Source of the DNA: Candidatus Pseudoscillospira falkowii
GTDB taxonomy: Bacteria; Bacillota; Clostridia; Oscillospirales; Oscillospiraceae
Length of the DNA stretch: 64,000 nucleotides
Reading direction: 5' to 3'
Assembly: GCA_904374485.1 (NCBI GenBank)
Contig: CAJFFX010000002.1
Span: 32,364-96,363, forward strand
A model generated the notes under the pieces. That model did no database searches. It was not told where the DNA came from and was given only the letters and a program-made list of their open reading frames with translations. Each line of letters starts with the position of its first letter. Positions within the stretch are counted from its first letter, which is position 1. The translations under genes were made by a program, and so were the position numbers. Shown one piece after another: positions 9,588-18,021 of the stretch.

Positions 9588-10766
9588 TCAATATTTTGCT
9601 ACCAACCCCAGCACCTTCGCCGCTACTTTGTAAACCGGCGTTTCCATGTGCCGGCAAACGGCTTTCAGCTCCCGGCGGATTGCAATATGCTGGGGGCAAT
9701 GCTGTTCGCATTTGCCGCAGCCCACGCAGAGGGAGGCGTTGGACCGCTCCCGCTTCAGGGTGGTACACATCAGATATTCCTTCATGCCGGTGTACCAGCC
9801 GTCCGTCCAGCGGTCATTGTAGGTCCGGAAGCACACGGGAATATCCACGCCATGGGGGCAGGGCATACAGTAGCCACAGCCGGTGCAGCCCACTTTGGTG
9901 GCCCGATGCACCGCAGCGCGGACCGCCGAGAACATTTCCCGGTCCCGCGCCGTCAACGCGCCCACGGCGGCGCGATCCGCCGCGGCGGCGTTTTCCCGCA
10001 CCTGCTCCCGGTCGTTCATGCCGGAGAGAACGCAGAGCACTTCTTCCTGATCCCACAGCCACTGCAACCCCCACGCTGCAGGGCTGCGCTGTTCCGTCGC
10101 GGCAGCAAAGGCCGCCAGCGCCCCCTTCGGCAGCTTATGACACAGCCTTCCGCCCCGCAGGGGTTCCATGATCACCACGCCGATGCCTTTTTCCGCGGCG
10201 TACCGCACGCCCCGCACGCCGGCCTGGCTCGTTTCATCCATATAATTGTACTGCACATAGCAGGTGTCCCAGTCATAGACATCCAGCACCTTGATAAACT
10301 GCTCCGTCCCGCCGTGGAAGGAAAAGCCGACGTGCCGGATCTTTCCCGCCGCCTTCTGCCGGGCGATCCATTCCTCGATCCCCAATGCCCGCAGGCGCGC
10401 CCACTGGCGGTCGTCGTTGAGCATGTGGAAAAGGTAGTAATCAATGTGATCCGTGCGCAGGCGCCGCAGCTGCTGGGCCAGGCATCCATCAAAGGCTTTC
10501 AGGTCCCGCAGCAGATACTGGGGTGTTTTCGTGGCCACGAAAACCTTGTCCCGATATCCCCGGGAAAGCCACTTGCCCAGGGCCTCTTCGCTGCCGGGGT
10601 AGATATAGCCCGTATCGTAATAATTGACGCCGGAATCATAGGCCAGCGTCAGCTCCTGCTCCGCCTTTTTCTGGTCGATGCCCAGGGCGTTTTTGGAAAA
10701 GCGCAGGCAGCCATACCCCAGGACGGAAATGCGGTCCCCCGTTTTGGGATGAATGCGGTATTGCAT
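9588..10766 (-). CDS. Aldo/keto reductase with two C-terminal 4Fe-4S clusters
   Basis: About 392 residues. The N-terminal 280 residues are an aldo-keto reductase barrel (SVLGYGCLRFSKNALG; NYYDTGYIYPGSEEALG with catalytic Asp/Tyr; HMLNDDRQW; VVIMEPLRGGRL). The C-terminus carries two ferredoxin-like cysteine motifs, CTGCGYCMPCPHG and CVGCGKCEQHCPQH. This architecture is common in anaerobes, where electrons may enter by ferredoxin. ATG 10766 is used because GGGGGAAG precedes it; an in-frame ATG at 10781 has no ribosome site. A flavodoxin-like gene lies divergently upstream. Confidence 0.92.
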   Translation of the reverse strand: MQYRIHPKTGDRISVLGYGCLRFSKNALGIDQKKAEQELTLAYDSGVNYYDTGYIYPGSEEALGKWLSRGYRDKVFVATKTPQYLLRDLKAFDGCLAQQLRRLRTDHIDYYLFHMLNDDRQWARLRALGIEEWIARQKAAGKIRHVGFSFHGGTEQFIKVLDVYDWDTCYVQYNYMDETSQAGVRGVRYAAEKGIGVVIMEPLRGGRLCHKLPKGALAAFAAATEQRSPAAWGLQWLWDQEEVLCVLSGMNDREQVRENAAAADRAAVGALTARDREMFSAVRAAVHRATKVGCTGCGYCMPCPHGVDIPVCFRTYNDRWTDGWYTGMKEYLMCTTLKRERSNASLCVGCGKCEQHCPQHIAIRRELKAVCRHMETPVYKVAAKVLGLVAKY

Positions 10767-10835
10767 GGATCTTCCCCCCATCGATTGCTGAGCCTACTTT
10801 ACCATGTTCCCCGCCGGCGCGCAAGAGGCGCCCCC

Positions 10836-10864
10836 TTGACAGCGGCGCCGATCTATTGTATCGT
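10836..10864 (+). promoter_or_regulatory. Probable SigA promoter of the flavodoxin-like gene
   Basis: TTGACA (10836-10841), 17-base spacer, TATCGT (10859-10864). The -10 box is weak, the -35 perfect. Confidence 0.55.
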
Positions 10865-10908
10865 GCAAGCAGGGACATTTTGCCCCCCAAAAAGAGAGGT
10901 TGCCCAGA

Positions 10909-11433
10909 ATGAAAGATCTGATCGTATACGGAAGCTGCTACGGGAGTGCCAAGCGCTACGCCGAGGCCTTTGCCGCTCGGACCGGCTCCCCCGTACTCGC
11001 GGAAGAAGCCGTCCGGAATCTGTGCGGGGTCGACCGCGTCATCCTGTTCGGCGCGCTGTACGCCGGCGGCGTCAAGGGTCTGAAAAAATTGCTTCGCACA
11101 CTGCCAGAAAACACCCGGCTCGTGATCGTCACTGTGGGACTGGCCGATGTGGAAAATCTGAAAAACACGGCGCACATCCGGGAAGCCCTGTGCCGGCAGG
11201 TGCCCCAGCCGCGGCTGAAAGGCACGGCCGTTTTCCATCTGCGGGGCGGTATCGACTACCAAAAGCTGAATTTCAAGCATCGGGCCATGATGGCCATGCT
11301 TTGCCGCAGGCTCAAAAGCCTTCCCCCGGAAAAGCAGACGGACGAGGACCGGGCCCTGTTGGAAACCTATGGCAAGGCGGTCGATTTTGTGGACCTGGAT
11401 ACCCTTGCGCCCATCGCAGCGGCCCTGTGCTGA
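10909..11433 (+). CDS. Flavodoxin-domain protein
   Basis: A 174-residue flavodoxin-like protein of the type found in menaquinone-dependent protoporphyrinogen oxidase (HemG-like). The FMN phosphate loop is YGSCYGSAKRYAEAFA near the N-terminus, followed by RVILFGALYAGGVKGLKKLL. ATG 10909 has AGAGG nine bases upstream; an in-frame TTG nine bases earlier is less likely. Divergent from the iron-sulphur aldo-keto reductase, suggesting an electron-carrier partnership, which is inference. Confidence 0.85.
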   Translation: MKDLIVYGSCYGSAKRYAEAFAARTGSPVLAEEAVRNLCGVDRVILFGALYAGGVKGLKKLLRTLPENTRLVIVTVGLADVENLKNTAHIREALCRQVPQPRLKGTAVFHLRGGIDYQKLNFKHRAMMAMLCRRLKSLPPEKQTDEDRALLETYGKAVDFVDLDTLAPIAAALC

Positions 11434-11453
11434 GGTCTCTTTGCAAAACGCCC

Positions 11454-11482
11454 TTGTGAAATGGGGAAAATCCCGCTATAAT
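11454..11482 (+). promoter_or_regulatory. SigA-type promoter of rimM-trmD
   Basis: TTGTGA (11454-11459), 17-base spacer, TATAAT (11477-11482). The segment 11466-11485 is identical to 15362-15381 in front of tRNA-Gln. Confidence 0.75.
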
Positions 11483-11528
11483 AAGCAGATAATGAGATAC
11501 TAACGATGAAACGAAAAAGGAGCTTCCC

Positions 11529-12032
11529 ATGAAACTGGAACAGGTCGAAGTCGGACAGATCGTCAATACCCACGGCGTGCGGGGCGAAATGAAAGTGCAG
11601 CCCTGGTGCGATACGCCTGAGCAATTCCTCACCTTTCCCACGCTGTATCTCGACGGCACCCCCGTCAAGCCCGCCGCGGTGCGGATCCACAAAAGCATCG
11701 TGCTCCTTACCCTCCCCGGCGTGGAGGATATGGACGCGGCGCTGCATCTGAAGGGCAAGGTGCTTTCCGTCCGCCGAGAGGATATCCATCTGCCCGAGGG
11801 GCGCTATCTCAACGCGGAGCTGATCGGTCTTTCCGTTTTGGACGCGGAAACGGGCCGCGCCGTCGGCACGATCCGGGATGTGCTGGTCTACCCCGCCAAC
11901 AACGTGCTGGTGGTCAAGGGCGAAAAGGAATATCTGATCCCCGCCGTGCCCGCCGTCATCGAAAACACCGATCTGGATGCCAACACCATGACCGTCCATC
12001 TGCTGAAAGGAATGGCCGCCGATGAGAATTGA
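11529..12032 (+). CDS. rimM: RimM, 16S rRNA processing / 30S maturation factor
   Basis: A 167-residue RimM: N-terminal barrel (VGQIVNTHGVRGEMKVQPW) and C-terminal PRC-barrel (RYLNAELIGLSVLDAETGRAVGTI; VVKGEKEYLIPAVPAVI). It assists maturation of the 30S head. AAAAAGGAGC precedes the ATG and the gene overlaps trmD by 11 bp. It has its own promoter here instead of following khpA. Confidence 0.97.
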   Translation: MKLEQVEVGQIVNTHGVRGEMKVQPWCDTPEQFLTFPTLYLDGTPVKPAAVRIHKSIVLLTLPGVEDMDAALHLKGKVLSVRREDIHLPEGRYLNAELIGLSVLDAETGRAVGTIRDVLVYPANNVLVVKGEKEYLIPAVPAVIENTDLDANTMTVHLLKGMAADEN

Positions 12033-12819
12033 CATCATGACGCTGTTCCCCGAATCGGTGGGCGACATGCTGAACGAGTCCATCCTGGGCCGGGCGGCGG
12101 AGCGGGGCTACATCCGCATCGAATGCCACCAGATCCGGGACTATACCTTAAATAAACAAAAGCAGGTGGACGATTACCCCTACGGCGGCGGCCGCGGGGC
12201 CGTGATGCAGGCCGACCCGCTGTACCAGTGCTGGAAGCACATCTGCGACGAGGCCGGGGAGCGCATCCACACCATCTACTTCTCCCCCTGCGGCGAAACC
12301 TTCCGCCAGGAGACCGCCAAGCGCCTGGCGGCGAACTACGACCGGCTGCTGCTGGTCTGCGGCCACTATGAGGGCATCGACGAGCGCTTTATCGAAGAGT
12401 GCGTGGACGAGGAGATCTCCATGGGCGATTTCGTGCTCACTGGCGGCGAGATCCCGGCCATGGCCCTTGCCGACGCCGTTTGCCGTCTGGTACCCGGCGT
12501 GCTGCCCGACGCGGAGTGCTATATGGAGGAATCCCATTGGGACGGCCTGCTGGAATATCCCCAATATTCCCGGCCCGAGGAGTGGCACGGCCGCCATGTG
12601 CCGGAGATCCTGCTGTCCGGCAATCACCAGAAGGTGGCGGAATGGCGCAAAAAGGAATCCTACAAGCGCACGCTGCGCCGCCGTCCGGATATGATGGCCG
12701 GCTTCGACCCCAACGCCCTGGATAAAAAGGGCAGGAAGATCTACGCCGCCGCCCTGGAAGAACTGGCCCAGGAACAGCATGCCGCCGGCGCGGCAGCGGC
12801 GTCTTCGGAAGAAAACTGA
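12022..12819 (+). CDS. trmD: TrmD, tRNA (guanine-N1-)-methyltransferase
   Basis: A 265-residue SPOUT methyltransferase that makes m1G37 in tRNAs. The deep-knot SAM-binding motif LTGGEIPAMALADAVCRLVPGVL is complete, as is GGGRGAVMQADP near the N-terminus. A low-complexity Ala/Glu tail follows the conserved region. In many Firmicutes rplS (L19) follows; here a terminator ends the operon and rplS is absent from the window. Confidence 0.98.
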   Translation: MRIDIMTLFPESVGDMLNESILGRAAERGYIRIECHQIRDYTLNKQKQVDDYPYGGGRGAVMQADPLYQCWKHICDEAGERIHTIYFSPCGETFRQETAKRLAANYDRLLLVCGHYEGIDERFIEECVDEEISMGDFVLTGGEIPAMALADAVCRLVPGVLPDAECYMEESHWDGLLEYPQYSRPEEWHGRHVPEILLSGNHQKVAEWRKKESYKRTLRRRPDMMAGFDPNALDKKGRKIYAAALEELAQEQHAAGAAAASSEEN

Positions 12820-12840
12820 ATCACCGTGCTCATTTTGCGC

Positions 12841-12872
12841 GGCCGTTCCCTTTCCGGGAACGGCCGTTTTCC
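12841..12872 (+). terminator. Intrinsic terminator of rimM-trmD
   Basis: GGCCGTTCCC TTTC GGGAACGGCC hairpin (12841-12865) followed by GTTTTCCATTTTATT. Confidence 0.85.
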
Positions 12873-13098
12873 ATTTTATTCCAGCTTTTATTTTCCTGAG
12901 ATCCCTGTTTCTTTTTGAAAAATGATCAAATTTTCCTACACCGTCCGCTTTTATTAACTTGTACGGCGAATTTTATTTTTTGGCTCCATTTTGTAATGAT
13001 TTTGTAATTATTGCATATACTTTGACTGTATTTTCCAGCGAAATCCACTACACTTTTCTCAAAAGTGGAGGAAGATATCCTGTTTATATCGCAAAAAC
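12873..13098. other. AT-rich intergenic stretch upstream of the 3D-domain gene
   Basis: No gene seen. The stretch is clearly AT-richer than its surroundings and includes the inverted repeat CACTTTT CTC AAAAGTG (13051-13067), 32 bases upstream of the -35 box at 13099, where a regulator could bind. No known riboswitch pattern was recognised here or in the leader that follows. Confidence 0.5.
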
Positions 13099-13127
13099 TT
13101 GACAAATGTGGAGAAATCGTGTATACT
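13099..13127 (+). promoter_or_regulatory. Strong SigA-type promoter with long leader
   Basis: TTGACA (13099-13104), 17-base spacer, TATACT (13122-13127). The start codon of the next gene is 147 bases downstream, leaving a leader of about 140 nt. The leader contains GGTTTCCA ... TGGAAATC and CGGGCGGTCC ... GGGCCGCGCGG repeats, but no clear terminator or known riboswitch. Confidence 0.8.
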
Positions 13128-13273
13128 TACGCTTGTATTTGAGCCAGGTAACAAAAGTTACAATTTTGTTTCCGTCTGATTTTTTCCAAAGTCTGCGGTT
13201 TCCAGTTCCTGGAAATCATGGCTTCAGTACTCCGGGCGGTCCTTGGGCCGCGCGGAATTTCAGGAGGTTTATC

Positions 13274-14341
13274 ATGTTCAAACACGTAACCGCCGGCCGC
13301 AAAACCATGCGTCCGGTCCGACGTACCGTCGCCTTCGTTTCCATGATGGTCCTGACCGTCGGCGCTGCATCTGCCATCGCCAGCGCCAAGGCCGTTTACA
13401 TCATTGACGACGGCACGACCCGCACCACTGTGGAAAGCAGCGATTACGCACCCTCTTCCGTGGTGAAAAAAGCGGGCATCGAGGTGGCCTCTTCCGACCA
13501 GATCACATCCGACCGCAACGAGGACGGCACCGTGGAGATCAAGATCACCCGCGGACAGAACGTTTCTGTCAACTATATGGGCGCCACCCTCCACACCTAT
13601 GCCCACGACGAGACCATCGCTTCCGTGCTGGACCGGCTGAACATCGATCTGGGCGAAAACGACGAGGTTTCCGTCGATCTGAGCAGCTATACCGAAGACG
13701 GCATGTCCATCAACGTCACGGCCTATACCTACGGCACGGAAGAGGCGGTGGAACCCATCACCTACTCCACGGAGCGCGTGGCCAACGGGTCCATGACCAA
13801 GGGCAAGGAAGTGACCAAGCAGGCCGGCAAAAACGGCACCGCCCGGGTGACTTACGCCGTCACCTATAAGGACGGCGTGGAGATCGACCGCGAGCCCGTC
13901 TCTTCCGAAGTGATCACCGCCCCCACGGCGGAGATCGTGGAATACGGCACCAAGGCCGCATCGATCTCCTCCAGCGACCGCATCGCATCCGATGCGCGCA
14001 ATGCCGACGGCAGCGGCGTGCTGACCTTCAAATCCGGCAGCACCCTCACCTATTCCAGGGTGATCAGCGCCAACGCCACCGCCTATACCGCCCCCGCCGG
14101 CGCCCACACCGCTTCCGGCCGCGTGGTATCCGTGGGCTGTGTCGCTGTGGACCCCAAGGTCATCCCCATGGGCAGCAAGCTGTATATCACCACGCCCAAC
14201 GGCAGCATTGTCTACGGCATGGCCGTGGCCGCCGACACCGGCGGCGCCATCAAGGGCAACAAAGTGGACCTGTTTTTCAACACGTATAATGAATGCATCC
14301 AGTTTGGCCGCCGGACCTGCACCGTGTATGTGCTGAACTGA
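13274..14341 (+). CDS. YabE-like cell-wall protein: DUF348, G5 and 3D domains
   Basis: A 355-residue exported protein. Residues 15-40 form a signal peptide or anchor; about 41-150 are ubiquitin-like DUF348 repeats; about 150-225 a G5 domain ([29 protein letters not shown]); and about 265-355 a 3D domain with the three conserved aspartates in [22 protein letters not shown] and KGNKVDLFF. 3D domains resemble the catalytic fold of lytic transglycosylase MltA, so it probably remodels peptidoglycan, as in YabE/RpfB-type proteins. CAGGAGG precedes ATG 13274. rsmA follows, as yabE lies near ksgA in Bacillus. Confidence 0.93.
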   Translation: MFKHVTAGRKTMRPVRRTVAFVSMMVLTVGAASAIASAKAVYIIDDGTTRTTVESSDYAPSSVVKKAGIEVASSDQITSDRNEDGTVEIKITRGQNVSVNYMGATLHTYAHDETIASVLDRLNIDLGENDEVSVDLSSYTEDGMSINVTAYTYGTEEAVEPITYSTERVANGSMTKGKEVTKQAGKNGTARVTYAVTYKDGVEIDREPVSSEVITAPTAEIVEYGTKAASISSSDRIASDARNADGSGVLTFKSGSTLTYSRVISANATAYTAPAGAHTASGRVVSVGCVAVDPKVIPMGSKLYITTPNGSIVYGMAVAADTGGAIKGNKVDLFFNTYNECIQFGRRTCTVYVLN

Positions 14342-14356
14342 TCGGAAAGCGCCGTT

Positions 14357-14386
14357 CCGGCCCCGCGCACGCGGGGCCGGTTTTTC
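14357..14386 (+). terminator. Intrinsic terminator of the 3D-domain gene
   Basis: CCGGCCCCGC GCAC GCGGGGCCGG (14357-14380) followed by TTTTTC. Confidence 0.88.
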
Positions 14387-14387
14387 T

Positions 14388-14416
14388 TTGCGTTCCCGGC
14401 GGCGCTGTGGTATACT
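14388..14416 (+). promoter_or_regulatory. Probable promoter of rsmA
   Basis: TTGCGT (14388-14393), 17-base spacer, TATACT (14411-14416), immediately after the preceding terminator and 28 bases before the rsmA start. Confidence 0.6.
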
Positions 14417-14443
14417 ATCCCCATCAACAAAGGAGGACCCGCT

Positions 14444-15310
14444 ATGGATCTTTGCAACCTGAACGATATCCGTGCGCTGCTGGGGCGGCATGGCTTCCAT
14501 TTTTCCAAAGCCATGGGGCAGAATTTTCTCATCGACGCCGCCGTTCCCCAGGCCATCGCCGAGGGCTCCGGCGCGGAGGCGGACTGCGGCGTGCTGGAGA
14601 TCGGCCCCGGCATCGGCTGCCTGACGGCCCAGCTGGCCCGGCGCGCCGGGAAAGTGGTGTCCGTGGAGCTGGACAAGCGCCTGCTGCCGGTCCTCAGCGA
14701 GACCATGGCCCCCTATGACAACGTATCGATCGTCAGCGGCGATATCCTCAAGCTCGACATCCCCGCCCTGGCAGCGGCGCAGTTTTCCGGCCTGCGCCCC
14801 CTGGTGTGCGCCAACCTGCCCTATAACATCACAACGCCGGTGCTGTCCGCGCTGATCGACAGCGGCTGCTTTGAAAGCCTGACCGTGATGATCCAGAAGG
14901 AAGTGGCCCAGCGCATCTGCGCCGCCCCCGGCACCGCCGATTACGGCGCTTTTTCCGTTTACATGCAGTTTTACACCGCGCCGGAGATCCTCTTTGACGT
15001 ACCCCCCCACTGCTTCACGCCCCAGCCCAAGGTGACCTCCGCCGTGCTGCACTGCCCCGTGCGCCAGGCGCCGCCCGTCCCCGTTGGGGACCGCGCGCTC
15101 TTTTTCCGCGTAGTGCGCGCAGCCTTCGCCATGCGGCGCAAAACGCTGCTCAACGGCCTTTCCGCGGCCTTCGGAAGCCAACTGGACAAAGCCCGGCTCT
15201 CCCAGGTCCTGGCAGACTGCGGCTTCCCTGCCGCCGTCCGGGGCGAGACCCTGGGCCTGGCCGAATTTGCGGCGCTGACAGACCGCCTGGCTGAACAGTT
15301 GACGGGCTGA
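14444..15310 (+). CDS. rsmA: RsmA (KsgA), 16S rRNA dimethyladenosine transferase
   Basis: A 288-residue methyltransferase that dimethylates A1518 and A1519 of 16S rRNA. The N-terminal KAMGQNFLID, the SAM motif VLEIGPGIGCLT and the catalytic NLPYNIT are all present, as is the C-terminal helical domain (PKVTSAVLHCPVR). AAAGGAGG precedes the ATG. Monocistronic, followed by tRNA-Gln with its own promoter. Confidence 0.98.
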   Translation: MDLCNLNDIRALLGRHGFHFSKAMGQNFLIDAAVPQAIAEGSGAEADCGVLEIGPGIGCLTAQLARRAGKVVSVELDKRLLPVLSETMAPYDNVSIVSGDILKLDIPALAAAQFSGLRPLVCANLPYNITTPVLSALIDSGCFESLTVMIQKEVAQRICAAPGTADYGAFSVYMQFYTAPEILFDVPPHCFTPQPKVTSAVLHCPVRQAPPVPVGDRALFFRVVRAAFAMRRKTLLNGLSAAFGSQLDKARLSQVLADCGFPAAVRGETLGLAEFAALTDRLAEQLTG

Positions 15311-15350
15311 AACGCCCATCCAAAAAATTCTCATTTTTTTCATTTTTCTA

Positions 15351-15378
15351 TTGACATTTTTGAAAATCCCGCTATAAT
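15351..15378 (+). promoter_or_regulatory. Promoter of tRNA-Gln
   Basis: TTGACA (15351-15356), 16-base spacer, TATAAT (15373-15378). The tRNA begins 21 bases after the -10 box. Confidence 0.85.
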
Positions 15379-15399
15379 AAGTAATGTTCTGCGGAACAC

Positions 15400-15473
15400 A
15401 GCGGGTTTGTGTAATGGTAGCACACCGGACTCTGACTCCGTTTGTGAGGGTTCGAATCCTTCACCCGCTGCCA
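15400..15473 (+). tRNA. tRNA-Gln (anticodon CTG)
   Basis: A 74-nt cloverleaf including encoded CCA. Acceptor arms AGCGGGT / ACCCGCT, D arm GTG TAATGGTAG CAC, anticodon loop CTCTGAC with CTG at its centre, T arm GAGGG TTCGAAT CCTTC, discriminator G. The outermost anticodon-stem pair is a C-T mismatch, the other pairs are sound. Confidence 0.95.
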
Positions 15474-15479
15474 AAAAAG

Positions 15480-15509
15480 CGAAGCAAGCATCTGCTTGCT
15501 TCGTTTTTT
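15480..15509 (+). terminator. Intrinsic terminator of tRNA-Gln
   Basis: CGAAGCAAGCA TC TGCTTGCTTCG followed by TTTTTTATTTTT, seven bases after the CCA end. Confidence 0.9.
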
Positions 15510-15627
15510 ATTTTTCCCACGCAGCAATCGTTCTGTTATATTTATTTTTAATTATTTTTGTTTAGTTTCTTTGTTTTTATTATGTTCTATTGGCCGTACC
15601 GCGCAGGCTATGCTACACTTTTTCAAG

Positions 15628-15646
15628 GAGGGGAGATCTCTCCCTC
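15628..15646. repeat. Imperfect palindrome upstream of molbindin gene
   Basis: GAGGGGAGATCTCTCCCTC, a near-palindrome 39 bases before the molbindin start and downstream of a TATGCT-like -10 region. It could be an operator or a 5'UTR hairpin; no regulator is indicated. Confidence 0.4.
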
Positions 15647-15684
15647 GCCGCAAGCAAATCGCATAAACGACAGGAGGCAGCAAT

Positions 15685-15897
15685 ATGAAACTCAGCGCAA
15701 GAAACCAGTTCAAGGGCACCGTCGTCGAGATCCAGGAAGGTGCGGTAAACGGCATCGTCAAGATCGACATCGGCGGCGGCAACGTGATGGTCTCCACCAT
15801 CTCCATGAACGCCATCAAGGAGCTGGGCCTGGAAGTGGGCAAAAGCGCCTATGCCGTGGTGAAGGCCACCTCTGTGATGGTCGGCATCGACGAATAA
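15685..15897 (+). CDS. Molbindin-like TOBE-domain protein (Mop)
   Basis: A 70-residue single Mop/TOBE domain protein: MKLSARNQFKGTVVEIQEGAVNGIVKI and the C-terminal SAYAVVKATSVMVGID are the typical molybdate/tungstate-binding signature. Such molbindins oligomerise and store or buffer cytoplasmic oxyanion. ACAGGAGG precedes ATG 15685. It is far from the molybdenum-cofactor operon at 53.6-57.3 kb, but the two presumably serve the same metal economy. Confidence 0.93.
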   Translation: MKLSARNQFKGTVVEIQEGAVNGIVKIDIGGGNVMVSTISMNAIKELGLEVGKSAYAVVKATSVMVGIDE

Positions 15898-15918
15898 GGC
15901 TTTTTCCGCCAAAGGAAC

Positions 15919-15955
15919 GCCGCCCCGGATGCTTTGTATCCGGGGCGGCGTTTTC
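15919..15955. terminator. Bidirectional terminator between molbindin and trxA
   Basis: CGCCGCCCCGGAT ... ATCCGGGGCGGCG (15919-15950) with TTTT on the plus side; the two flanking genes converge here. Confidence 0.85.
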
Positions 15956-15968
15956 CGTTTTCCGATTG

Positions 15969-16295
15969 TTACAGATGGGCGTCCAGCATGGCCTTGTACT
16001 CCGAAATGGGCATGGCGCCGATGCGGCGGTCCACTTCCTTTCCGTTCTTAAAAAGCACCACCGTGGGAATGCTCATCACGCCGAACTGGGCTGCCAGGGC
16101 GTTTTCTTCGTCCACATTGACCTTGCCCACGCTGGCGCGGCCGTCGTACTCCTCCGCCAGCTGCTCGATCACCGGGCCGACCATGCGGCAGGGGCCGCAC
16201 CAAGTCGCCCAGAAATCTACCAGAGCCACATCCTTTTCGGCCAGGAAGCCTTCAAACGCCGCCTGTGTGATATGTCTTGCCTTTTCGTTTGCCAT
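15969..16295 (-). CDS. trxA: Thioredoxin
   Basis: A 108-residue thioredoxin with the redox-active WCGPC motif (FWATWCGPCRMVGPVIEQLAEEY) and the cis-proline loop MSIPTVVLFKNG. Cytoplasmic disulphide reductant for ribonucleotide reductase and other targets. The thioredoxin reductase-like gene lies 57 bp upstream on the same strand, so both are probably one transcript. AGGAGG precedes the ATG. Confidence 0.97.
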   Translation of the reverse strand: MANEKARHITQAAFEGFLAEKDVALVDFWATWCGPCRMVGPVIEQLAEEYDGRASVGKVNVDEENALAAQFGVMSIPTVVLFKNGKEVDRRIGAMPISEYKAMLDAHL

Positions 16296-16352
16296 CGTTG
16301 ATTCCTCCTGTTTCTAATGTTGTAGTTTCTTTTTTCCAAATTCGGCCGGGTG

Positions 16353-17204
16353 TTATCCCTGCCGGTCCAACCAGCTGACAGCATGCAGCGCTGCGATCTG
16401 CCCCTGCCCCGCGGCCCGGGCGATCTGGTAGGGCTGGCCGGTGCAGTCGCCGCAGGCGTAAACGCCGGGCAGATTTGTTTCCATTGCCCCGTTTACGCGG
16501 ATATGGCCGTTCTCCACCGCCAAGCCGGCGATGAGATCCACCGGCGACACCGCAGGACGCAGCAAAAATACGCCGTCGCACAGCACCTTTTCCCCGTCGA
16601 TCAGGACATAATCCACTTTTCCGTCGCCGAAAATCTTCATTTCGCGGATGCGAAGATACGGGATGGTATCCTTCAGGCGGCCGCTTTCGGCGCGGCGGGA
16701 AACGTAGATCACGATGCAGCCGATCTCCTTGAGATAATTGGCCTCCAGCTCAGCCCCTTCCGTTTCGCCGTAGACCACCACGCGCTTGCCGCGGTATAGC
16801 ATCCCGTCGCAGGTGGCGCAGTAGCTGACGCCGCGGCCCAGACGTTCGCTTTCCCCGGGGAATTTATCGCTTCGAAGCACGCCGCCGGCCAGGATCAGCG
16901 CCTTGGCTTCCACCACGGCGTCTTCCGCGCTCAAAAACCAGCTGTTTCCCATATTCATGGCGGAAATCATGCGCTTGGGCACAAATTCCGCGCCCAGCTT
17001 TTCCGCCTGCCGGTGCATCCGCTCCAGAAGTTCGCCGCCGGACACGTCGGGCAGACCCGGATAATTGGGGACATGGGGTGAGCGGTACAGGGGATTTTCG
17101 CGGTAATCATTGGAGATCACCGCCACGGTTTTGCTGCGCACGCGGGCGTTGATCGCCGCGGAAAGGCCGGCGGGGCCGCCGCCCAGGATACCAATATCAT
17201 ACAT
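16353..17204 (-). CDS. Thioredoxin reductase-like FAD/NAD(P)-dependent oxidoreductase
   Basis: About 283 residues. FAD-binding GGGPAGLSAA at the N-terminus, redox-active CATC in GVSYCATCDGMLY at about residue 130, and the C-terminal FAD motif GVYACGDCTGQPYQIARAAGQGQIAA place it in the TrxB family. The NADPH-binding segment reads VVYGETEGAELE, a departure from the usual GxGxxA, so the electron donor may be unusual. ATG 17204 has AAAGGAGAG upstream. The thioredoxin gene follows and is its obvious substrate. Confidence 0.9.
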   Translation of the reverse strand: MYDIGILGGGPAGLSAAINARVRSKTVAVISNDYRENPLYRSPHVPNYPGLPDVSGGELLERMHRQAEKLGAEFVPKRMISAMNMGNSWFLSAEDAVVEAKALILAGGVLRSDKFPGESERLGRGVSYCATCDGMLYRGKRVVVYGETEGAELEANYLKEIGCIVIYVSRRAESGRLKDTIPYLRIREMKIFGDGKVDYVLIDGEKVLCDGVFLLRPAVSPVDLIAGLAVENGHIRVNGAMETNLPGVYACGDCTGQPYQIARAAGQGQIAALHAVSWLDRQG

Positions 17205-17307
17205 ACACGCTCTCTCCTTTGTCTGTTGCAAATGCGCCAGCGGCGGGAACAATGGTCCGCCGCTTTTTATTATACACCTTTTTTCCCGTTTTCCAAGGGG
17301 GAAGCGT

Positions 17308-18021
17308 TCAACTCAGGCGCAGGATCTCTTTTTTCAGTTTGCCGATGATCTTTTTCTCCAGGCGCGATATGTAGGACTGGGAAATGCCGAGGCGGTCGGC
17401 GCACTCCTTCTGGGTCTGCTCCCGGCAGCCGCCCAGGCCAAAGCGCATGGTGATGATCTGCCGCTCCCGTTCGGACAGCGTCCCGATGGCCTGGGCCAGC
17501 AGTTTCCGGTCCACATCCTCTTCGATGGGCCGCATGACGATGTCGCCGTCCGTCCCCAGCACGTCCGACAGCAGCAGTTCATTGCCGTCCCAGTCGGTGT
17601 TCAGCGGCTCGTCCAAAGAGATCTCCGCGCGCTGGGGCGCGTTTTTGCGCAGATACATCAGGATCTCGTTTTCAATACAGCGCGAGCAGTAGGTGGCCAG
17701 CTTGATGTTTTTACCGCTGCAGAAGGTGTTGACCCCCTTGATAAGGCCGATGGTGCCGATGGAGATCAGATCCTCGATATTGATGCCCGTGTTTTCAAAC
17801 CGGCGGGCGATGTAGACGACCAGCCGCAGATTGTGCTCGATCAGAGCGGATTTCGCTCCTTCCTCCCCAGCGTCCAACCGCTGCAGCAGCACCGCTTCCT
17901 CCTCCCGGGGCAAAGGCGGCGGCAGCGGGTCCGCGCCGCCGATGTACATGATTTTTCCCGGCCGGCGCGCCCGCAGCCAGCGCCGCAGGCGCCCCGCCCA
18001 GTGCTTCCAGAACGGATTCAT
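17308..18021 (-). CDS. sigE: Sporulation sigma factor SigE (mother cell)
   Basis: A 237-residue sigma-70 factor. The N-terminal pro-sequence ([16 protein letters not shown]) and the segment [12 protein letters not shown] are hallmarks of pro-SigE; regions 2 ([29 protein letters not shown]) and 4 ([23 protein letters not shown]) are complete. It drives early mother-cell gene expression after cleavage by SpoIIGA, encoded immediately upstream and overlapping by ATGA. ATG 18021 is preceded by GGAGG at nine bases. Confidence 0.97.
   Translation of the reverse strand: MNPFWKHWAGRLRRWLRARRPGKIMYIGGADPLPPPLPREEEAVLLQRLDAGEEGAKSALIEHNLRLVVYIARRFENTGINIEDLISIGTIGLIKGVNTFCSGKNIKLATYCSRCIENEILMYLRKNAPQRAEISLDEPLNTDWDGNELLLSDVLGTDGDIVMRPIEEDVDRKLLAQAIGTLSERERQIITMRFGLGGCREQTQKECADRLGISQSYISRLEKKIIGKLKKEILRLS

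Noticed and set aside
13128-13273. Possible c-di-AMP (ydaO) riboswitch in the leader of the 3D-domain gene
   Set aside because: Such genes sometimes carry one, but I could not find the conserved ydaO core sequences in this 140-nt leader.
13106-13273. N-terminal extension of the 3D-domain protein starting inside the promoter
   Set aside because: It would begin within the -10/-35 spacer; the ATG at 13274 has CAGGAGG and begins a proper signal peptide.
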